Assembly: GCF_020921035.1 (NCBI RefSeq)
Contig: NC_063152.1
Location: 13,406,001-13,470,000, forward strand
Source: Rhodamnia argentea
Lineage: Eukaryota; Streptophyta; Magnoliopsida; Myrtales; Myrtaceae
DNA length: 64,000 nt
Direction: 5' to 3'
A model generated the notes under the pieces. The model searched no databases. It was given only the letters and a program-made list of their open reading frames with translations, and was not told the DNA's origin. Made by a program: the position numbers and the translations under genes. Position 1 is the first letter of the stretch. Every line of letters begins with the position of its first letter. This document shows positions 60,170 to 64,000 of this stretch, one piece after another.

Positions 60170-61650
60170 CAATCGTTTGTGTGGAAGAAGGCCATGAATG
60201 AGGAACTACAAGCCCTTGACAAAAATCGGACTTGGGATATTATTCCATCACCTCTTGGAAAACGTCCCGTTGGCCGTCGATGGATTTACAAAATCAAGTA
60301 CAAAAGTGATAGTTCAATTGAGGGGCACAAAACTAGATTGGTCGCCAAGGGATACACCCAAACATACGGAGTGGATTACAAAGAAACGTTTGCTCCTGTG
60401 GTAAAGATGAGTACCGTCAGAGTTCTCATGTCGGTTCCTATCAATTATGGCTGGTCATTATTTCAAATGGACGTTAAGAATGCGTTCCTTCATGGAGAAC
60501 TTGAAGAAGAAGTGCACATGGACCTCCCTTCGGGTCACCCCTTAGAAGATCAAGGAGTTGTTTACAAACTCAAGAAGGCAATCTATGGCCTCAAGCGATC
60601 ACCTCGAGCATGGTATGGAAAGTTGAGTGCAGCCCTAGTGATGTTTGGCTTTAAAATGGGTAAGTCCGACCATTCTCTATTTGTTAAGAAAAATTCTAAA
60701 GGAATTGTGGTAGTGTTAATTTATGTTGATGATATTGTCATTACCGGTGATAATCTGCAAGAGATTGAATCTCTAAAAAAATATTTGCGTGAGAAGTTCG
60801 ACATCAAGGATTTGGGTCGGTTGCGTTACTTCCTTGGAATTGAGGTTGCTAGTTCCAGAGAAAATATGCATTGGATCTGTTAAAAGAAACAGGAAAATTG
60901 GGGGCCAAACCTCGAGAGTCTCCTATGGATTTTGGGAATAAAGTGATAAAAAATACTACTCCTCTCCAAGATTTTGGCCAATTCCAAAGATTAGTTGGTC
61001 GACTAACTTATTTGACTATCACTCGACCGGACATTTCATATGCCATTAGCTTTGTGAGCCAATTTATGCATGCCCCTACGAAAGGTCACCTAGAGCTCGT
61101 TGACCATATATTGAGATATTTGAAGTCTTGTCTAGGACGTGGCATTCTTATGAAGAAACACAATCACACGGAGGTTGTTGGATATGCTGATGTTGATTGG
61201 GTTGATAGTCCCACTGATGGGAAGTCTACCACCGGTTTTTGTACTTTTGTTGGGGGGTAATCTTGTTACGTGGAAAAGTAAAAAACAAAGTGTGGTTGCT
61301 CATTTGAGCGCTGAAGCATAATACTGAGCTATGGCTTCGGTGACATGTGAATTGGTCCGGCTTTGCTTGCTATTAAGTGACTTAGGTCTTGAAGGATCTC
61401 GTGGTCCTATGAAGCTATTTTGTGAAAATCAAGCAGCAACTCACATTGCGTCAAATCCGGTCTTTCATGAAGAACAAAACACATAGAAGTCGACGTCATT
61501 TTGTTCGAGAGAAAGTTCAAGACAAAACTATCGAAACACTTTATGTTCGAAGCATAGAACAACTTGCTGATGTGTTTACTAAGCCTCTTTCTAACGGAGT
61601 ATTTCAACAATTGTTAGCTAAGTTGACCTCGGAAGACCTCTTCGCCCCAA
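60170..61650 (+). pseudogene. copia reverse transcriptase and RNase H (one small deletion/frameshift)
   Basis: Reverse transcriptase runs 60179-60883: WKKAMNEELQALDKNRTW, KARLVAKGYTQ-type sequence with KTRLVAKGYTQ, QMDVKNAFLHGEL with the first catalytic Asp, and YVDDIVITG with the catalytic pair. Near 60865 about nine expected residues are missing and the frame changes. The next frame (LLKETGKLGAKP to TTGFCTFVGG) is RNase H, followed by SKKQSVVAHLSAEA with two stops near 61319-61325 and ADVFTKPL near 61568-61592. Among this element's genes the RT part is the best preserved. Confidence 0.9.
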
Positions 61651-61653
61651 CTT

Positions 61654-61663
61654 GGAGGGGGAG
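61654..61663 (+). other. Polypurine tract
   Basis: GGAGGGGGAG directly precedes the TG of the 3' LTR, the normal site for plus-strand priming. Confidence 0.9.
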
Positions 61664-61973
61664 TGTTGGCAAGATTGGCGATATCGGCGAGATTGACAAG
61701 ATAAACTTGGCAAATCATGATAAGATTGAGGATCAAGATCCAATATGTAATATCTATATTTACCATAAAAATCATAGGCTATGTTTAGCAACTATGATGT
61801 ACTCTTCTTTATTTAAGGAGCATGTATCTCCCTCCAAGAAAATAAGAAAATATGGAGATTTCTCCCGTGGATGTAGGCTTCCAAGGAACTTTTTCTTGGT
61901 CGACCGAATCACGTAAACCTCTGTTCATATTCTCTTTTCTCTATCTTTTCTATGTTCATATTAACTTGCTACA
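61664..61973 (+). repeat. 3' LTR of the copia element
   Basis: 310 bp, TGTTGG to TACA, followed by target duplication TTTAG. Compared with the 5' LTR it has one extra base in a CTCCCTCC run and about 15 substitutions. Confidence 0.95.
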
Positions 61974-61978
61974 TTTAG

Positions 61979-62386
61979 GAAGCTTACTCGACATCCAGTT
62001 AGCTTCGATTGGGATCGGACGGAGATCGCGAGCTCACGATTGAACCACAAGCTCTAGGAGGTTGTTAATGGTGTTTCACACAAAACCGATGCGAAAGGAA
62101 GGTAGGATCGTGCTTAGGGACGACTCTAGGTGCGATTCAACCAATTAAAACAAAGAAACAAGGTCGGAATGAGGATCTACCATTAAAGCACAGCTTGAAT
62201 GGTCGGTAATTGCAAGTACCTTTTTCGACAACATCGATAGATGCCGCAGGGTTCTGGAGCTTCCTTGGACTCGTACGTAGCTCGGACGAAGCTCAGTTGA
62301 GCTTGATTCGTCCGCAAATGGCTTGGCGAAGCTTCGGTCTCCCTCGCGATCGTCCGAGAGAATTGCGACCAAACAAGCTCAAAGTC

Positions 62387-62429
<43 letters not shown>

Positions 62430-64000
62430 GTTTCTCTCACAAGGTTGTTTGAGAGGATTTTCGTAACCAAATGAGCTCTCCTTCTCTCGTAATTGGCTCG
62501 GGAGTATTTAATAGATTTGAAAAAATCTTCTCGTGCGCAAATTGGCGCCGTCAACTCGCCTCGCACGTGAACAACGAGTGCCAAATGATTGACGTCGGAA
62601 GGAATTGGGCAAGCTAACGATCTCCTTTTGTTGCTCGGGCGTGCTTGAATTGGATCTCAATTGGGTCCTTCTTCTTCATCTTGTCCCTGCATTATTGACA
62701 CTTGGATTTTGATTAGTAGTTTTTTAGTTTATTTTTCAAAAATTCATAAAAATTGAAAAAATTGAAAAATCAACTTTGGTGACCTTGGCCAAGCCTAGAG
62801 AACCATTTTTAAACAAAAAATAATTTTTCATATTTTTCCCATTTTTTAAATATTTTCTGAAAATAGGAAAATTGAAAAATTCAGAAAAATAGCATTCGAG
62901 GCTAGAAAAATATGAAAAAATAGTATATATTTTTATTTTAATATTCTTTTCACTTTGACCACGCGAAATTTCAAAAAGTTAATTTAAGTATATGTGTTCC
63001 TTCATTACACAGAAACTAGAATTAGGCAAAAAAAAAAAAAAAAAACAAATACCATTTGAGTCATTTTATTTGCAATTTTTGCATTTTTGGAGTGTTGACA
63101 TTCAACTTGATTACCTTGCATTGCAACTGAGTCCTTGAATTTGAAGAAATTGCACAATTGCACGAATTGGACTTAATTGCATAAATATTTTTAATTTAGT
63201 TCCTAAATCCTATTCAAAGTCAAATTAATCAAAATCTAGGGATTGTCATGGCAAAATAGGACCATTACCCTATGTTTTTCAACCTCTTGAATCGATTGGT
63301 GGGGGTGATTTGGTTTGATTTGACCATTTAGGGTTTCAATTGCTCAATTTCAATTTCCGAGTTAAGACATAAAATTTGGGTTTTTGATCTATTCGTCACG
63401 AAATTTTGGGGAAAATCACATTTTTAGATGATATTCATATCCCTAAATCCAATTTTGAGGTTTAATTTGAAAATTTCCCCAAGGTTTTTGACTAATTTTG
63501 AGATTAAAATCAATCGGGTCTGTCGGGTCGGAACGGGTCCGACCTAGTGACCCTGTGGAAACCTAGCTCCTTCGACCAATTTTCCGCATGAAATAATACC
63601 GATTTTGCAGGCCGAGATCGTTCAAGGAAATTCGACACCAATTCGTTGATAATCGGACGAATTATGGTGGAGGAATTGAAGAAGACATTTGATCGCATCA
63701 ATCGAGCCATGTTCAATAGCCTAGACTCGCGGGAGTTACGGCGACGAAATTGATTTGTGCTGCGGTCGAGCCTATTCAAATGTAGAGCAAATTCATGCCA
63801 AATTAGCATGAAATTGAGCTTCTTGGAGAACCAAATGGAATGATCATTTCGTTTCCGCCGACGATCGACCTCCGGTGACCATTTTGCACGTGGTATCACA
63901 TGCGGAACAGCTCGAGCAACCCCTTCCCGCACGCCAATTTTTTCAAAAATCCAACTATAAAATCCTCCATGTTTTTTATCGCAAAGGAGGCCATTCTGTT
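61979..64000. other. Repetitive intergenic DNA, no gene found
   Basis: This is the right half of the sequence interrupted by the copia insertion. 62000-62660 is GC-moderate with GATCG- and CGCGA-type motifs and a (CT)n microsatellite. 62700-63500 is AT-rich with many AAAATT/TTTGG phrases. 63500-63960 again has GC-moderate repeat-like sequence. Minus frames at 62183-62584 and 63510-63932 show no domain. It could be part of an older LTR or a large non-autonomous element. Confidence 0.35.
62388..62429. repeat. (CT)n microsatellite
   Basis: An uninterrupted run of about 20 CT units. Confidence 0.95.

Larger units (their letters stand above)
57086..61973 (+). mobile_element. Complete but inactive Ty1-copia retrotransposon
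   Basis: The element is 4888 bp, bounded by two LTRs and the 5-bp target duplication TTTAG (57081-57085 and 61974-61978). A primer-binding site TGGTATCAGAGC follows the left LTR and a purine tract GGAGGGGGAG precedes the right one. Order inside is gag, protease, integrase, reverse transcriptase, RNase H, the copia order. By eye the LTRs differ at about 15 positions plus one 1-bp indel, so insertion was not very recent. Stops, frameshifts and a small deletion in pol make it non-autonomous. Confidence 0.95.

Noticed and set aside
62183..62584. 133-codon minus frame near the right end
   Set aside because: It runs through a (CT)n repeat giving an Arg/Glu tract, has no domain, and lies in repetitive DNA.
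1..64000. CRISPR arrays, bacterial operons or phage genes
   Set aside because: No regularly spaced direct repeats, no prokaryotic gene layout; all recognised genes are plant nuclear genes with introns or plant retroelements.

Overview
The window is nuclear DNA from a flowering plant, almost certainly a eudicot. Its genes have many GT-AG introns in an AT-rich background, CT/GA microsatellites sit beside start codons, and it carries Ty1-copia retrotransposons plus many small fold-back elements. A woody rosid is my guess from general style only; nothing here fixes the species.

Six genes were rebuilt by hand from splice sites with reading-frame checks, and the tail of a seventh is present. Left to right: the last 34 codons of a DUF761 protein (+, 1-105); PUR5, phosphoribosylformylglycinamidine cyclo-ligase (-, 614-3787, eight coding exons, 398 aa); an AtP4H-1-like prolyl 4-hydroxylase (-, 8437-19294, twelve exons, 287 aa); a single-exon membrane-anchored methyltransferase (+, 27282-28418, 378 aa); a pterin-dehydratase-fold RAF2/SDIRIP1-like protein (-, 32525-34062 plus an unresolved first exon up to about 36.4 kb); coatomer subunit zeta (+, 38287-41417, six exons, 177 aa); and a GBF-interacting-protein-1-like DUF1296 protein (-, 44911-54047, ten exons, 852 aa). 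For all but the RAF2-like gene, exon lengths sum to a whole number of codons from ATG to stop, and the RAF2-like exons keep frame from the second exon to the stop.

The space between is mostly transposon-derived. A structurally complete but decayed Ty1-copia element lies at 57086-61973, with 309/310-bp LTRs, TTTAG target duplication, primer-binding site and polypurine tract. An older truncated copia remnant with a candidate 3' LTR lies at 5.5-7.2 kb, and an LTR-like fragment at 20.4-21.0 kb. Several fold-back elements (11.2-12.4, 24.2-24.6, 36.9-37.8, 42.4-42.8, 43.1-43.5 and 55.1-55.3 kb) have inverted arms, most of them built from short repeated phrases; three enclose a GC-rich core. A hAT-like element sits at 15.9-16.9 kb.

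The genes are ordinary housekeeping or regulatory loci (purine synthesis, secretory-pathway protein modification, COPI transport, plastid Rubisco assembly, transcription or RNA regulation) and do not form a functional cluster. I found no RNA genes or CRISPR arrays and no clearly new biochemical system. The most distinctive material is the phrase-repeat fold-back elements, a compound hairpin in a P4H intron, and the coatomer start codon isolated on its own exon.
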